A stretch of DNA of 64,000 nt, from positions 62,001 through 126,000 of the forward strand of contig MJGA01000022.1 in assembly GCA_001910725.1 (NCBI GenBank), in the 5' to 3' direction. The notes under the pieces were generated by a model. That model was not told the DNA's origin and did not search any database. It saw only the letters and a list, made by a program, of their open reading frames with translations. The translations under genes and the position numbers were made by a program. The first letter of the stretch is position 1. Each line of letters begins with the position of its first letter. Positions 24,832 to 36,610 of the stretch are shown here, piece after piece. The DNA is from Phanerodontia chrysosporium. Taxonomy: Eukaryota; Basidiomycota; Agaricomycetes; Polyporales; Phanerochaetaceae.

Positions 24832-26271
24832 ATGTCCCAAGTGTCTGAGTTGAAGTCGCTCGTGAAACAACTCCAAAGCAACCCGACGGAGCAGGTACGC
24901 AGACAATCCTCCCTACACCCTCCCTGTCAGTCCGATTTCGCTGACGCACGCTCTTTGCTGTGTTTTTCGACGCCTCTAGGATATCCTTGGGATCCTGCAG
25001 ACCTTGAAAGAGCAGCAGCATGTGACCGAGACCCTCTTGCGAGTGAGTGGCGTCGCTGGCCATGGCTGGTCGAGATAGCGTGCTCACGCCGTTCACAGGA
25101 AAGCAAAGCCGGCCTCGCCGTCGGAAAGCTGCGCACACATGCATCGAGGGTGGTTTCGGATCTCGCGAAGGAGATTGTGAAGAAGTGGAAGCAGGCGGTC
25201 GAGCAGGAGAAGCAGCAGAGTGGCGGAAAGTCGCCGTCGACGAACGCCGCGACGAAGCTTCCCCGTGCGTGCCCTGTCTCTATCGCTCTGGCCGCGTCTC
25301 TGACAGTCTAGTTCTAGTGCGGAAGCAGTCGACGTCAACAGCAGCCCCTCCGACACCCACAACGCCCACCACCGGCACGCCCAGCAGCGCCAAGTCCGAC
25401 GTACGAACCGCAAAGAGCGATGGCGTCGTCATCGCGAAGATGACAGGCGACGCGACGCGGGACAAGTGCCTCGAGCTTATCTACGACGCCCTGGCCTTTG
25501 ACTCCGGAGCGCGTGAGTGCCTACAGTACCCGGCTGTGCTCCTCCGTCCTGACCCTCTTTGCGCAGCTTCCGAGCAGATCCTGGGGAAGGCGAAAACCAT
25601 TGAGGCTACCGTGTTCAGCGACAACGGCGGCGTTACCGCAGCATACAAGGCCAAGATCCGCTCGCTGTTCGTCAACCTGAAGGATAAGAGCAACCCCGGC
25701 CTGCGCGAGAGCGTCGTCGCAGGAGACCTGCCGGTCGCACGCTTCTGCAAGATGACCAGCGAGGTGTGTGCGGCCCCTCAGGGCTGTCTTCCCTTGATCC
25801 TGACTTTGCGTGATAGGAAATGGCCTCCGAGGAGCGGAAGGCGGCCGACAGTAAAATCAGGGAAGAAAACCTGTTCAAAACTCTGGGCGCTGAGGAGGTG
25901 CAGGCAGAGACAGACGCCTTCCAGTGCGGTCGGTGCAAGCAGGTGCGTTGTCGCCGATTCTCTCGGAAACCGGCTCCTCACCTTGCTCACAAGCGCAAAT
26001 GCCGCTACCGTCAAGCACAAACGCGTAGCGCTGATGAGCCCATGACCGTACGTACTGCACCACCGTGTCCCTAAAGTATATTACTGACTGCGTGCTCTGT
26101 GCAGACATTCGTAACGTATGTCACACATAGTCTCATTCAATGGAGCATGACATGACTGCTAACGCTTTCCTGTTACAGTTGTACAGTATGTAACAACAGG
26201 TGCGTTCGCAGGCCCATACGCGTGTTCATGCTACTCACGATTTCTGTCATTCCAGATGGAAGTTCTCATAA
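24832..26271 (+). CDS. DST1: Transcription elongation factor TFIIS
   Basis: TFIIS rescues arrested RNA polymerase II by stimulating transcript cleavage in the active site. The three known parts are visible. The N-terminal LW/TFIIS-N domain has SELKSLVKQLQSN, DILGILQTLKEQQ and VSDLAKEIVKKWKQAVEQ. A Pro/Thr/Ser linker follows. The central domain II has TGDATRDKCLELIYDAL, AYKAKIRSLFVNLKDKSNP and VVAGDLPVARFCKMTSEE. The C-terminal zinc ribbon has FQCGRCKQ, RKCRYRQAQTRSADEPMTTF and TCTVCNNRWKFS. The invariant acidic pair in RSADEP and the four zinc cysteines (CGRC and CTVC) are present. The last two exons are tiny (a 22-nt class exon near 26180-26200 and a final exon ending TAA at 26269-26271). 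All parts are spliced by short GT-AG introns. Length is normal for a fungal TFIIS. Confidence 0.93.
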
Positions 26272-26920
26272 ACCAAAGACCGCTTGCAGTTTCTGCTATG
26301 GTACAGTTTTTATAATCCATGTTACTGGCTCCATTTCGTCCTCTGGAGGACTTGCTCCTGTCGTTTGGTTCCTTGTTGCTCTCGCTTTCTCTCTTCGTTG
26401 TATGCTACCCTGCGCCTTTCGCTGCTGTCACCGCACAGACAATACGAGCTGTAACATTTGCATGTTCTGGAAACGTAGCGACCTCAAGCCTTGTGTACCA
26501 GATGGTACCGCTCCAGGACTTGGCGCCTCTTAGGTGAAGTATGGGTTCGCTGCTCCTGTTCGAAGTTTACTGACGAAGGATCGTTGCCCAGACTGACAAT
26601 AAGGCTTGCCTAAGACGTCAACGCGCAGCGCGGCGCCCAGCTTACCTTTCGTGCATAGTGAGAGTTCGCCGTTCCGGACGACTTCCTAGTCGTACCGAGG
26701 AGCATCAGTCGACGCACATCTGTCGTCCTAACTGCGCGTCCGAGCCCGCTTTGCGCGCCTTTACGGCCATACGCGGCAGCGCTTTCGTGGCGAACGGCGA
26801 GCGGAGGTGAGCGTGTATGGTTGCTCCTTCCCTGTGCTGGAATGCATGCTTGGCAGGACATGACATATATGAACAGCGTCCTTGCCGGTGGTGAGGGCCA
26901 GCATATACCACTCTCTAGTC
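26272..26920. other. Intergenic region before isochorismatase-like gene 1
   Basis: This 649-nt stretch holds a short hydrophobic open frame near 26320-26530 that has no family resemblance and is probably chance. No other feature was recognised. Confidence 0.4.
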
Positions 26921-27868
26921 ATGCATCGTTTCCTGGCTACGGCAGGCTTCCTACTGTCGTTTGTGTGTGCTTCTGGTGCGTGCACCCGTGTATAGAGTCC
27001 TGACTATCTAGGTTACTTGCTTGCTCGACAGTGCTGTCATTTACGTATGAACGTCTCGACAAGACCAACAGCATCCTGCTCATCTGCGACATTGAAGAAG
27101 GCCTGTACTCGGTCGCTCGCGACCATCATGCTCTGACGTTCCGAATTAACTTCCTCGCACATGCTACCATCGGCAAGATCTTTGGCCTGCCTGCGGTCAT
27201 CGCTGCCGTGGGCACGCAAGGTTCGCTGCACCCTGTATCCCACCGAATCCTTGCTGATGCTATTCTCAAGGACCCAACGGGCCTCTCATCCCCGAGATCC
27301 TCGAGATATTGCCTCACGCCACGGTTGTTGAGCGTCCAGGCGAGATCAGTCCGTGGGACAACCCCGATATCAAGGCTGCCATAGCGGCCACGGGGAAGAA
27401 GCAGGCTATCATCGCTGGGATAGTGACAGATGTTCGTGTTCTGTCCTGCCCGAACCCTCCCTTCTCCCTGACGCTGCCAGACAGGTCTGCGTAACATCGC
27501 TGGCACTGGGCATGCTCCAAGATAACTACAGCGTGTTCGTGCATAGCGACGCCTCAGGTGCATTCGACGGCGGGTCCGCGGCGGACGCGAAGGACCGGCT
27601 ACGTGACGCGGGCGTACAGGTGCTGTCGATGTTCGCGGTTTCTCTCGAACTCATGCGCGATTGGAGGAGCACACCTGGCACTCCTGAGATGCTGCCATTC
27701 TTCGACCGGTATGTCTTTTGGTTCTGCCGTGCCATGTTGGCTTTGTGACACGTTGAGTACAGATATCTGCCGCAATACGGGTTCCTCGCTAGGAGCCACG
27801 ACGCGGCTGTCCTCAATGGCACCCTCTCTGGGTTGGGCTCTACACTTGATGCACAGTTCGCCTGTTGA
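26921..27868 (+). CDS. YcaC-like isochorismatase-fold cysteine hydrolase, copy 1, with predicted signal peptide
   Basis: This is an isochorismatase-superfamily hydrolase (cysteine amidase or hydrolase fold). Exon 1 from the ATG at 26921 encodes MHRFLATAGFLLSFVCAS, a good secretion signal, and is joined by an intron to LSFTYERLDKTNSILLICDIEEGL, where the Asp of the catalytic site is expected. After introns come GPNGPLIPEILEI, the YcaC-type RPGEISPWDN block, AATGKKQAIIAGIVTD and, at an exon start, VCVTSLALG with the predicted nucleophile Cys. The protein continues DASGAFDGGSAADAKDRLRDAGVQVLSMFAVSLELMRDW in two pieces and ends STLDAQFAC, TGA at 27866-27868. Introns match those of copy 2 at 35391. 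The substrate is unknown; members of this superfamily act on isochorismate, nicotinamide, biuret and other amides. Confidence 0.82.
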
Positions 27869-28067
27869 TTGACATTCCGAATCGCGCATCAGAATTGCTC
27901 TACTTGGCGTAGAGTGACAAGGATATAGAGATCCGTTCCCCTAGAATCGATTGTGAATTTTCTCCATTGATTTTACACTCCAGTTGAACTCCTTGTATCC
28001 GACACTACAATTGTACACAGCCCAAACAATGGTTTGGTAGCAGGAGAAATGTGGTGAAGAGGAGAAA

Positions 28068-31000
28068 CTACTCCAGAACGACGAGCACATCGCCGGCCTG
28101 CACCAGCTCGCCAGGCCGAGCGCGTTGCCCTAAGCTGCGCACTGTACGCCCTACATTTTCTTCCCCAGCTTCAATGTTCACTTCCGTCTTCATCGCCTCC
28201 AAGACCAGGAGTACATCTTCTGCAGACTGAATGATGTATCCAGGCGAGCAGTTTACCTTCCAAACTGATGCAGAAAGGGACGACCTGATGCTCGCACTGC
28301 CGGCTGTATCATCTGCGGATGAGGTGAATGCCAGAATCATATGCGAGAGGCAGACATCCTACCATTCGGCTGCGAGGCGTTGCTGGCTCCATTTCTAGCT
28401 TGCTCTTCAAGCTTACGCTGCTGCCACTTCTGGAGGAGCAGCGCTTCCCTAGCGCAGAGCATTGCCAATCAGCAGTGGCATGTCGAGTGCAAGAGAACCC
28501 ACGTACCTGGCTTCCTCTCTGCTAACAGCTTCGGCCTGTCGCCTCTTGAATGTCGCGATTTCGCCTTGAATTGAAGAGACAAATGCGTCGTATTCCGCCA
28601 TTGAGAACGTCACTGGCTCGATCTGCGGATCATCAGCCGTGACACCCGATGCGGGGGAGCTATTGACTGACCTCGAACTTGTACTGCCCAGAGTCAAATC
28701 TGTGCTCCATCTAGCAGGGTTGTCAGGAAACATTCAGGGCATATTGATTGCCTGCGCACCTGGAGATATTCTTCTTCCGAGATTACTTGGAATTTAACCT
28801 TGACATGGTTCTGTTAACACAAGGCGTTGCACAGATGAGACCAGACGAAGCGCACTTGATCGAATGGCTGCAGCAACCACGGCTGTTCTGGACTGAATCC
28901 TTGTCCACGACCCCATGTATGCCACGGTGACAGTGTCCGGCCATACAATTGGTACCCTCCCGGCGATTCGATCGGGTATATGGCAGCGACCAAACCGGCG
29001 ATTCCTATGGCGCCCTGTATACTGTCATCATCTCGCTGTGGAAAGCATGGTATGACTCTAAACGTACTCGAGGCGTATATGTCCGCGAGGGGTTCATCTT
29101 TTGGCCGACAAGACGGCAACGCGGGTCCACCTGGAAATGAGATTAGGTCCGAACCTCGACGTGCAGTGAGCTGCTGAGTGACGCACTGGTACGAGGAATG
29201 GGCAGGCCAAGTAGAACCCTACCCCAAAGACAAGCTATCACCATCGAGGCATCAGTAAGCGTACATTTCCCGTAGAAAATCGGGACACACCCAATCCGTC
29301 TCTACCAGTAGCCTCAAGGCCTCCTGCGCCCCGCCTTCGAGCCCATTGTTCCGAGCGAGATACTCAATATTGCTCGGTAGGTAGACCGCTTCATCTCGGA
29401 TAGACCGCATGTACCTCTCGAGTGCCTCGCGGTTCCAACGGTCGTCGAGCACTATGGGGAAAGTGATTTTTCGCCCGGGGAAGCAGGTATCAGCCATGCT
29501 ATCGGGCAGCGAAGCCTCCACATCTCTGAGCACAGAAAGCAGGTTGGACTGTGATATCACCGTTGGGTCAAAGTGTATCTGACAAGCGGATGAGCTCAGC
29601 TCCATCGGAGGCGGGAGGGGATTTATACCATTGTAGAGCGGATGCATGGCGCCATGGACCACACTCCCGGAACATTGCGCTCAGATAGGGCGCGTTCGAA
29701 GGCATGTACTCGGGCGCGCACGTGGAAATCCAGGAGAAGCTCGCCGTACTCGAGTAAAATGGCCGAGTCTCCTGCCTGCAAAAATTTAGCACAAGTGGTG
29801 GGATATGTCTTCCTGCAGGCACATACCTGGCGGAATACCGCCCGAGGTCGCTCCCCTCGTGCAGGCATAACATGCAACCTTGGGTCCGCAGGAGTGTCCT
29901 CGAAGGCTGGTGAGAACAACGGTGCAGGACCGTCTGCCATCATCGATTTCGGGAGTGATATTTGGTCGAGATACTCTACCGTCATGGCCGACAAAGTCAT
30001 CGCCTGCTGGAACGATACCCGCACGAACTGCACCGTATCCCCGGGCGCAGCTGTCCCAGCTTCCAACTGCACAGAACGGCGATCAGTACGGGGAACCCAT
30101 ACAAATGAGTGAAATACACATACAAGTCAGCAGTAGCGACTGTGCAGACACATAAATACCCGCCCATGTCCGGACCCTCATTCGTCAAGATGACCGGAGT
30201 GTCGCCGTTCACATTCACGGTGCCGAGCGCATAACCGTTGTCATGGATGTTGCTCGGGTGCGACCCGCCCTCGCCACCAGTAGTGCGCGCCCAGGCAATG
30301 GGTGGGCCCTCGAGGCGTATGCCCATCCGATTGCTCGACGGGCTCACCTTCCATCGGGTGCTGAAGAAGGCTTCGATGCCGTCGCGCGTTATAAAATCCT
30401 CGTCGCAGTGCGGGCCGACGAGAGCGTGGATGGTCCATTGTGATGTGTATCGAGGGCGGAGGGCCAGAGGCAGCGATGACGGCACGTCGCCGACGACGTA
30501 TGAGCAGTCTCCCAGCGCGAGCTGATCGCCTGCTGTCAATGCTCTGCCCTGCGGAGGCTTGTCAGAACTCGCCACGCAGGACAGTCGGCTGGCGCACCTG
30601 ATACCCACCGAGCCCATGCTTGTTGCCTTCGAGCCCAGATACACCGGCACCTCTGGAAATCCTCCTTTCACGGCCAGGTATACCCTAAATCCCCGTTCTC
30701 CGATAGTCCCAATGCTAAGCTTTGCGCCGCCAGGAACGTGCACCCGCCCCCACATCTGCACCGGCTCACCGTCAACGGTGACCTTGACGTCCGGGCCTGT
30801 CACCGCGATGACCGCGGGGACTCGGAATAGGAGTCTGCATCCGACAAGGGTGATCTCGAGGGCCTCCATCCCGGGCGCGTTCCCCACAAGGATGTTGGCT
30901 GCGCGGTAGGCGAGTGCATCCATAGGCCCGCTGCGGGGCAATCCACGGCCCAGCAGTCGGCCAGGATAGTCCTGGACCGTTGTTTCGAGACCACCGCTCA

Positions 31001-32717
31001 GCACGTCGATAACTCTGGGAACAGCTCGTTAGAGCTAGACAGGGCAGATTGGTCTAAAGCCTACCTCGGGGTGAACTCAAATGTGTCCAGGAACTTCGTC
31101 GTGGCCTTGCCTTCCCGGAACGTCTCGCAGTCGCAGATTTCGCGCATATATGCAATGTTGTTCGGCGGTCCGTACACCTTGGCCTCAGACAAAACATCGT
31201 GCAGCCGTTCTATGGCTTGCCGACGGCTTGCACCCGACACAATGATCTTGGCAACCAAGGGATCGAAGAAGGGAGTGACCGTGGTGCCTGTGCTGACCCA
31301 AGTATCGACACGCAGCCAGTCGCGCTCGGGGAAGGCAACATGCTGAAGCAACCCTGGGGACGGCTTGAAGTTGGCAGAGGGGTTCTCGCAGTATACTCGT
31401 GCCTCGATTGCGTGTATGTTCGACGTCGTGTATGCGTCCTGATCGAGAACAGGTGTGAGACCCGCCTGATCGCGCTGAGCAGCGCCAAGTCTGATCATAA
31501 GCTCGACAATGTCTAGTCCGGGATGGGCTGCTTCAGTGACTGTATGTTCGACCTGGAACCGGATTAGAAGGCGTTGTGACGTGGAGACACATACACCCAC
31601 TTGTATGCGCGTGTTCATCTCAAGAAAGAAGAATTCGCCAGTCGAATCGTCCACAATGAACTCCACAGTGCCTACGGAAAGATCAGTGAATTGCCCAGTA
31701 GACGCACAATCACTACGTACCTGCAGAGCTGTACTTAATTTCCTTGCAAAGTCGCACAGCTGCCGCGCAGATCTCATCGCGTAGGTCTAAAACCTTTTCA
31801 GCAAAGCCAGATTCGCATATACTCACATGTAGGGAAAATACCTGGACGGTGTAGGAGGAATGGGCTTGGTGTTTCCTCTATTACTTTCTGATAGCGTCGC
31901 TGTATGCTGCATTCGCGTTCGCCCATGTGCACAACATTTCCACGGCCATCACCAAACACCTGAAGTCTTTCATGAGAAGCCGAAAAACGATACCAGGCGA
32001 CCACATACTTGGACCTCGATGTGGCGACCCTTCGCAATGTATCTCTCCAGAAACAGCCCGCCATCATGGAACAAGGACTAGAGAACGTATGAGAAGATAA
32101 GCGGAAGCCGTATCAGAGACCCTGACCTTCGCCCGCTGCTGTGTAGCGATGAACTTCTCGCGCACTTCGTGGTCATCTTGACAGACAACCAAGCCCATGC
32201 CTCCTCCGCCAGCGGTGGACTTCATCATCACAGGAAAGCCGATCTGACTCGCTGCGTGGACAGCTGCGTCGGCATCGACCACAAGGCCATCGGTACCAGG
32301 GACCACAGGGACGTTCGCGCGCATAGCAGCAGCTCGTGCTTCGTGCTTCAGGCCCATGGCTTGGATGGTCTTCGCGTCCGGTCCCAGCCACGTAATGCCA
32401 TTCTGCTCCAAAAGCGACGCGAACTGTGTATTCTCTGAGAGGAAGCCGTAGCCGGGGTGCACGAGCGTAACTCTCCGCGCCTTGCATATATCGACGATAG
32501 CGTCCGCGTCGAGGTATCCGCGAGAGTTCGAGAGTGGGTCTGTGTCGTCCGCACGCAGAGGAGCCGCTTCGTCTGCGAGAAGGACATGCGGTGACGTAGA
32601 GTCTGTCTGAGTGTAGATTGCCACGGTCGGGATGCCAAGTTTCTTCGCGGTCCGCAGAATGCGTACGGCGATTTCACCGCGGTTTGCGACCAAGAGCTTG
32701 TGCCCATTGAGCGACAT
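28068..32717 (-). CDS. Urea carboxylase (biotin-dependent), without fused amidase domain
   Basis: This large biotin enzyme carboxylates urea (or a related amidine) using ATP and bicarbonate. From the ATG at 32717 the domains run in order. Biotin carboxylase: [80 protein letters not shown]. KipA-like carboxyltransferase half: [48 protein letters not shown]. KipI-like half: [43 protein letters not shown] linker ([15 protein letters not shown]) leads to the biotinyl domain with EAMKTEV, where Lys carries biotin, and the end [10 protein letters not shown] at 28068. Yeast Dur1,2 has an allophanate-hydrolase amidase domain before the carboxylase; none is seen here or nearby. Neighbours are two isochorismatase-fold hydrolases and a carrier. 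Confidence 0.9.
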
Positions 32718-33613
32718 CTTGAGCACACAGACAGCGGGTCAAGCAGACAGACTGAACACATTCTGCTGCGAGGACATTTTGTATATCAGGGAGGGACACA
32801 TGATAGTCATGGGTGCGCACCTAGCTCCCAGACTCCCAGGCGTCCTCTGTTCACCCAGCGATAAGGCCCTACAGTCCGCGTGACACAAAACGCTGCTGTT
32901 TTCCGAACCGTTAGCGGAGTGAAACGCGGGAGATGACTGCGTACTACGGCCTCGTCTACCAAGCTCATGCATCATGAACCGGCCGACAGTCGCATCAGAC
33001 GAAAGGGAGCAGCTTGAGGACCACCGTTTGCATTTACATTGTTCAGACATCGAACCGAGCTCGAGTGCGGACATAGCTTGAGCAAACTGCAGTGGTCTTA
33101 GCAGAGAGGCGAGGAGTCGAGTCTCGACGCGTTCAGAGGATGTGCGCTTGTTTGGCAAGTTCGGTTTCTCGGACCGTACTCCGGGCACGCCGAGCATGTC
33201 CCTCTTCCACCATCTCGTTTGCCAGCTGCCGGCACAAGTACTGCCCCAAGTCAGTCCAAGCCCCATTTTGCGTCTTCAGCTCAACTTATGCAGTTGGAAG
33301 ATTGGTGTCAGAAATTTAACCAGGGTTAGCAGGCGATGGGGAGAGTTGGCGATAAGTAATGCTGGGCAAGTTTATCACAGTGCATCTTCCTAAGTTATCT
33401 TCATATACGTACAATGCAGTGATAAAATGGCGAATGTGCCTCAATTCTCACTGCAGATGCTAAGCTGGCTGTCGCATGTGGAATGATTGGTTGGAGATCC
33501 AGCGACAAACCGAGATTAGATAAAGCGCTGTATGGCTTCCGTCTTGCTAAGCAAACACTTTCCCATACCATCTCCAGCGGAAGCCATGGCAGTCTTCTCA
33601 CTCCGGGACCACC
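32718..33613. other. Divergent promoter region, urea carboxylase and carrier
   Basis: This 896-nt stretch separates the divergent urea carboxylase and mitochondrial-carrier genes. A minus-strand open frame at 32739-33266 overlaps it; its sequence has no family resemblance. No GATA-factor site count was attempted by eye. Confidence 0.4.
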
Positions 33614-34895
33614 ATGTCTGCCGCCACTGCAGACGAGAGACAGCCCTTGTTGCAGCCGGCTGCGCTGGCCAGTGACCAGGAGGTTCATGACGAAGAGAAC
33701 CCAGCCAACCTCGCGCGGGAATCGACTGAGGACATCGTCGAGGTGAAGAAGAAGAGGAGCTGGTGGACCGTCCTTTGGTACACGGTCCTAGGAGGCTTGG
33801 GTATCTTCTTTACGGCCCTCTTCATCAAGGGCTTCATCGACGCCGACGATGTGAACGTGAGTTGCATCTACCTCTGCGGGACTTCGGATATTGAACACCC
33901 CCAGTTTGATCTGAAGAAGGCATTGTGGTCTGCCTGGGTGGAGGTCTGAGTGGTGCTGCAGGTGTGTGACCTTCCCGTCCTCTTGCGCAAGTGCTCAACC
34001 AAGTCGTCAGCAATGATTCTGCAGGTGTTGACCCTCATGCCTCTCCGCACGGTCATGAACTACCAATACCGCTATGGCTCGACGACAACGACAGCAATCA
34101 AGACATTGTACGCCGACGGCGGCTGGACGCGGTACTACCAAGGCCTCTCCGCGGCACTCATCCAAGGCCCGGTCGCGCGTTTTGGCGACACCGCCGCGAA
34201 CGCAGGCATCCTCGCGCTTCTGCACTCCAATGCATACATGAAGAAGCTGCCGCAGCTCATACAGACGGTTTTTGCGAGTCTCGCAGCTGCAGGCTTCCGC
34301 ATGATCCTGATGCCCATCGACACGGTCAAGACGACGATGCAGACGGACGGCAGGGTGGGACTGAGGATCCTGCGAGACCGGGTACGCTCTCTGTCGCCGC
34401 CCTCATCGTATGTTCTCACGTTGCCTGCAGATCAAAAAGTACGGTGTGGGTACGCTGTGGTACGGCGCGTTTGCGACCGCCGCGGCGACGTTCGTCGGGC
34501 ATTATCCCTGGTTCGGCACGTACAACTTCCTGCAGGCCAACCTCCCGAGGCGCACAGCCTGGGCTGGCAACTCCTGCGCCAAGCATTCATCGGCTTCTGT
34601 GCTTCGGTCATCTCCGACACCGTCTCCAACTCGCTGCGTGTCGTGAAGACCTACCGTCAGGTTCACGAGCGCCGTGTGGATATATGGAGGCGGCCGAGGC
34701 AGTCATCGCTGCCGATGGTCTTAGGGGACTGTTTGGACGTGGCCTTAAGACGCGAATCCTCGCTAACGGTCTGCAGGGTCTGATGTTCTCGGTTCTTTGG
34801 AAGATTTTCCTCAACATGTGCGTTCCCGACTGTCTCTCCTTTCTGTCCCACTTACCCCTTGCCACAGCTGGGACGATAAGACCAAAAGGGTGTAA
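33614..34895 (+). CDS. Mitochondrial-carrier-family protein, with apparent 1-nt frameshift
   Basis: This is a membrane protein of the mitochondrial solute carrier type, with an extended N-terminus. The start MSAATADERQPLLQP is followed by an acidic segment and a membrane segment (TVLGGLGIFFTALFIKGF). Carrier-like repeats then follow: GGGLSGAAAM, VLTLMPLRTVMNYQYRYG (the P-x-x-x-x motif region), DGGWTRYYQGLSAALIQGP, then ILMPIDTVKTTMQTDG (a PxDxxKxxxQ motif), YGVGTLWYGAFATAAATFVGHYPWFGTYN, and last SDTVSNSLRVVKTYRQ with DGLRGLFGRGLKTRILANGLQG. It ends WDDKTKRV and TAA at 34893-34895. In exon 2 the frame slips by one base at about 33933, between ALWSA and LGGGLSG, with a stop soon after if the slip is ignored. 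The transported solute is unknown. Confidence 0.75.
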
Positions 34896-35390
34896 CTACC
34901 GTCGACGGCTGTATGATGCAACACTTAGGATGACTGCGGTCTCGGGTTGTGCTGTGATGTTAGATTTCGTGGGTTTCTCTATACATCTGCATTCCTTGAG
35001 TCGCTCAAGCGTCATACACCGATCGGGAGTCCACCTGCTTGTGAGTCAGTCGAAGCAGTGTTCGCAACACCCAAGTTGACAGATTGCAGCTCGTGAAAGG
35101 GAACGTGTTCCTCAGGTGGCGGCGTAGCAGTATGCATGCGCGCGATACAACATTCAAGGTTTGATGCGTCCCATTGTGAAGACGGGCTTCGGTCGGCGAG
35201 TGTGTGCTCCTGTGGTGCACGCTCGCCAGACAACCCCTCGTATTGTGAGCAGAAATCGGGTCAGGCTGTACTCGTAGCATGGGGTGTGTCTCAGAGAGGC
35301 GTCAGCCAAGGAGCCTGCACGGTATATAAGCCTTCAGCAACAGGTTGTGCACTCACCATTGTGCTCTGCTCGCTACAAGAAACGGCCACC
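34896..35390. other. Intergenic region with promoter of isochorismatase-like gene 2
   Basis: This 495-nt stretch holds the carrier 3' region and the promoter of the downstream gene, including a TATA box at 35323. Nothing else was recognised. Confidence 0.45.
35323..35329 (+). promoter_or_regulatory. TATA box of isochorismatase-like gene 2
   Basis: TATATAA lies 62-68 nt before the ATG at 35391, a usual fungal spacing. Confidence 0.6.
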
Positions 35391-36286
35391 ATGTCTAGTA
35401 CAGTTTCACCTCATTTTGCTGAGCCATGGCTGACATTATGCGTAGGCTACACTTACGACCGTATCGACAAAGACGATGTGTGTCTCCTTGTCGTCGACCA
35501 CCAAGAGGGCCTCTTTCAGATGGCGCGCGACCAGGACCCTATCGGGGTGAAGAGCAACATCCTTGCGCACGCTGAGCTCGCCAGGGTGTTCAACCTCCCG
35601 ACGATCTTGACCACCAGTGCCGAGACCGGTACGTAACCCCCTCGCTCATGTTCATGCATGGCGCTGAGACGATGTACTTCCAGGCCCCAACGGCCCCCTC
35701 CCGCAGGAGATCATCAACATGCACCCGGACGCGCCGTTCATCAAGCGCAACGGCGAAGTCAATGCGTGGGACAACGCACAGTTCCGCGCTGCCGTGCAGG
35801 CTACGGGCAAGAAGCAGGTCATCCTCGCCGGCATCACGACCGATGTGCGTACTCTCCCGCGTATCGCCTGGCTCCACGGCTTAGCCACGTCCCAAGGTGT
35901 GCACTGCGTTCCTCGCGCTGTCGCTGCGCGCGGCGGGCTATGTCGTCTTTGCGAATCGTGACGCGTCGGGCACCTTCGACGCCCAGACAGCCGCGGACGC
36001 AAACGACCGCATGCGCGACGCCGGCGTGCAGATCCTGTCCCTCTTCGCGATCTCGTGCGAGCTCATGCGCGACTGGCGCAATGTACCCGGGGCTAAAGAG
36101 ATGCTGCCGTTCTTCGACAAGTCAGTCTTGACTTCCGTGGTCTGCTGGGCTGCTAATCGATGTGTGTGGCACAGGTATCTCCCCGAGTATGGCATGCTGG
36201 CGCGCGCTCATGACGCTGCAGTCAATCCGGCGTCCAGTCTGGCTTGTAGGCACGACCTTAAAAGTCGCAAGCGTGGGGAAGGATAA
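35391..36286 (+). CDS. YcaC-like isochorismatase-fold cysteine hydrolase, copy 2, no signal peptide
   Basis: This is a paralogue of the gene at 26921. From the ATG at 35391 it reads MSSTVSPHFAEPWLTLCVGYTYD, then RIDKDDVCLLVVDHQEGLFQMARD with the catalytic-site Asp. Later blocks are GPNGPLPQEIINMHP, KRNGEVNAWDN, QATGKKQVILAGITTD, and VCTAFLALS with the predicted nucleophile Cys at the start of its exon. It continues SGTFDAQTAADANDRMRDAG and YLPEYGMLARAHDAAV. The introns after ETG, after TTD and after FFDK fall at the same codons as in copy 1, which shows common descent. Unlike copy 1 there is no hydrophobic leader, so the product is probably cytosolic. The C-terminus (NPASSLACRHDLKSRKRGEG) differs from copy 1, perhaps after a mutation near the end. 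Substrate unknown. Confidence 0.82.
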
Positions 36287-36610
36287 CTAAGGGCGTCAAG
36301 ACGTACTTGAGCTTTGTCTTGGGTCGATGTACACTACATTGTATCAGTTGTTCAGCACTAGGCGATGCTTCGCACACTCATAACGTTGATACACAGAAGC
36401 TTTGGAAATGTTCGAGTCGGCACAGGATCGAGATCGTGGCGTTCGTAAGTACATGCATACGGGCTCTGATGGAAGGGTATACAAGGCGTGGGCTGCGCGA
36501 CGACGTGTAGTTAGCTACAGCGCGACATTTGGACTAGGTTACTGGAATCGTCATGAAGTGGAAACGAGAATACCCTGTGACATGGAGTAGAGAGAGCGGC
36601 ATCAAGGATT
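36287..36610. other. Intergenic region, convergent 3' ends
   Basis: This 324-nt stretch lies between the convergent isochorismatase-like gene 2 and the small secreted protein gene. No feature was recognised. Confidence 0.45.

Noticed and set aside
32739..33266. Minus-strand open frame upstream of urea carboxylase, considered as a missing amidase exon
   Set aside because: It contains no amidase-signature (GGSS/Ser-Ser-Lys type) sequence and lies in the promoter region.
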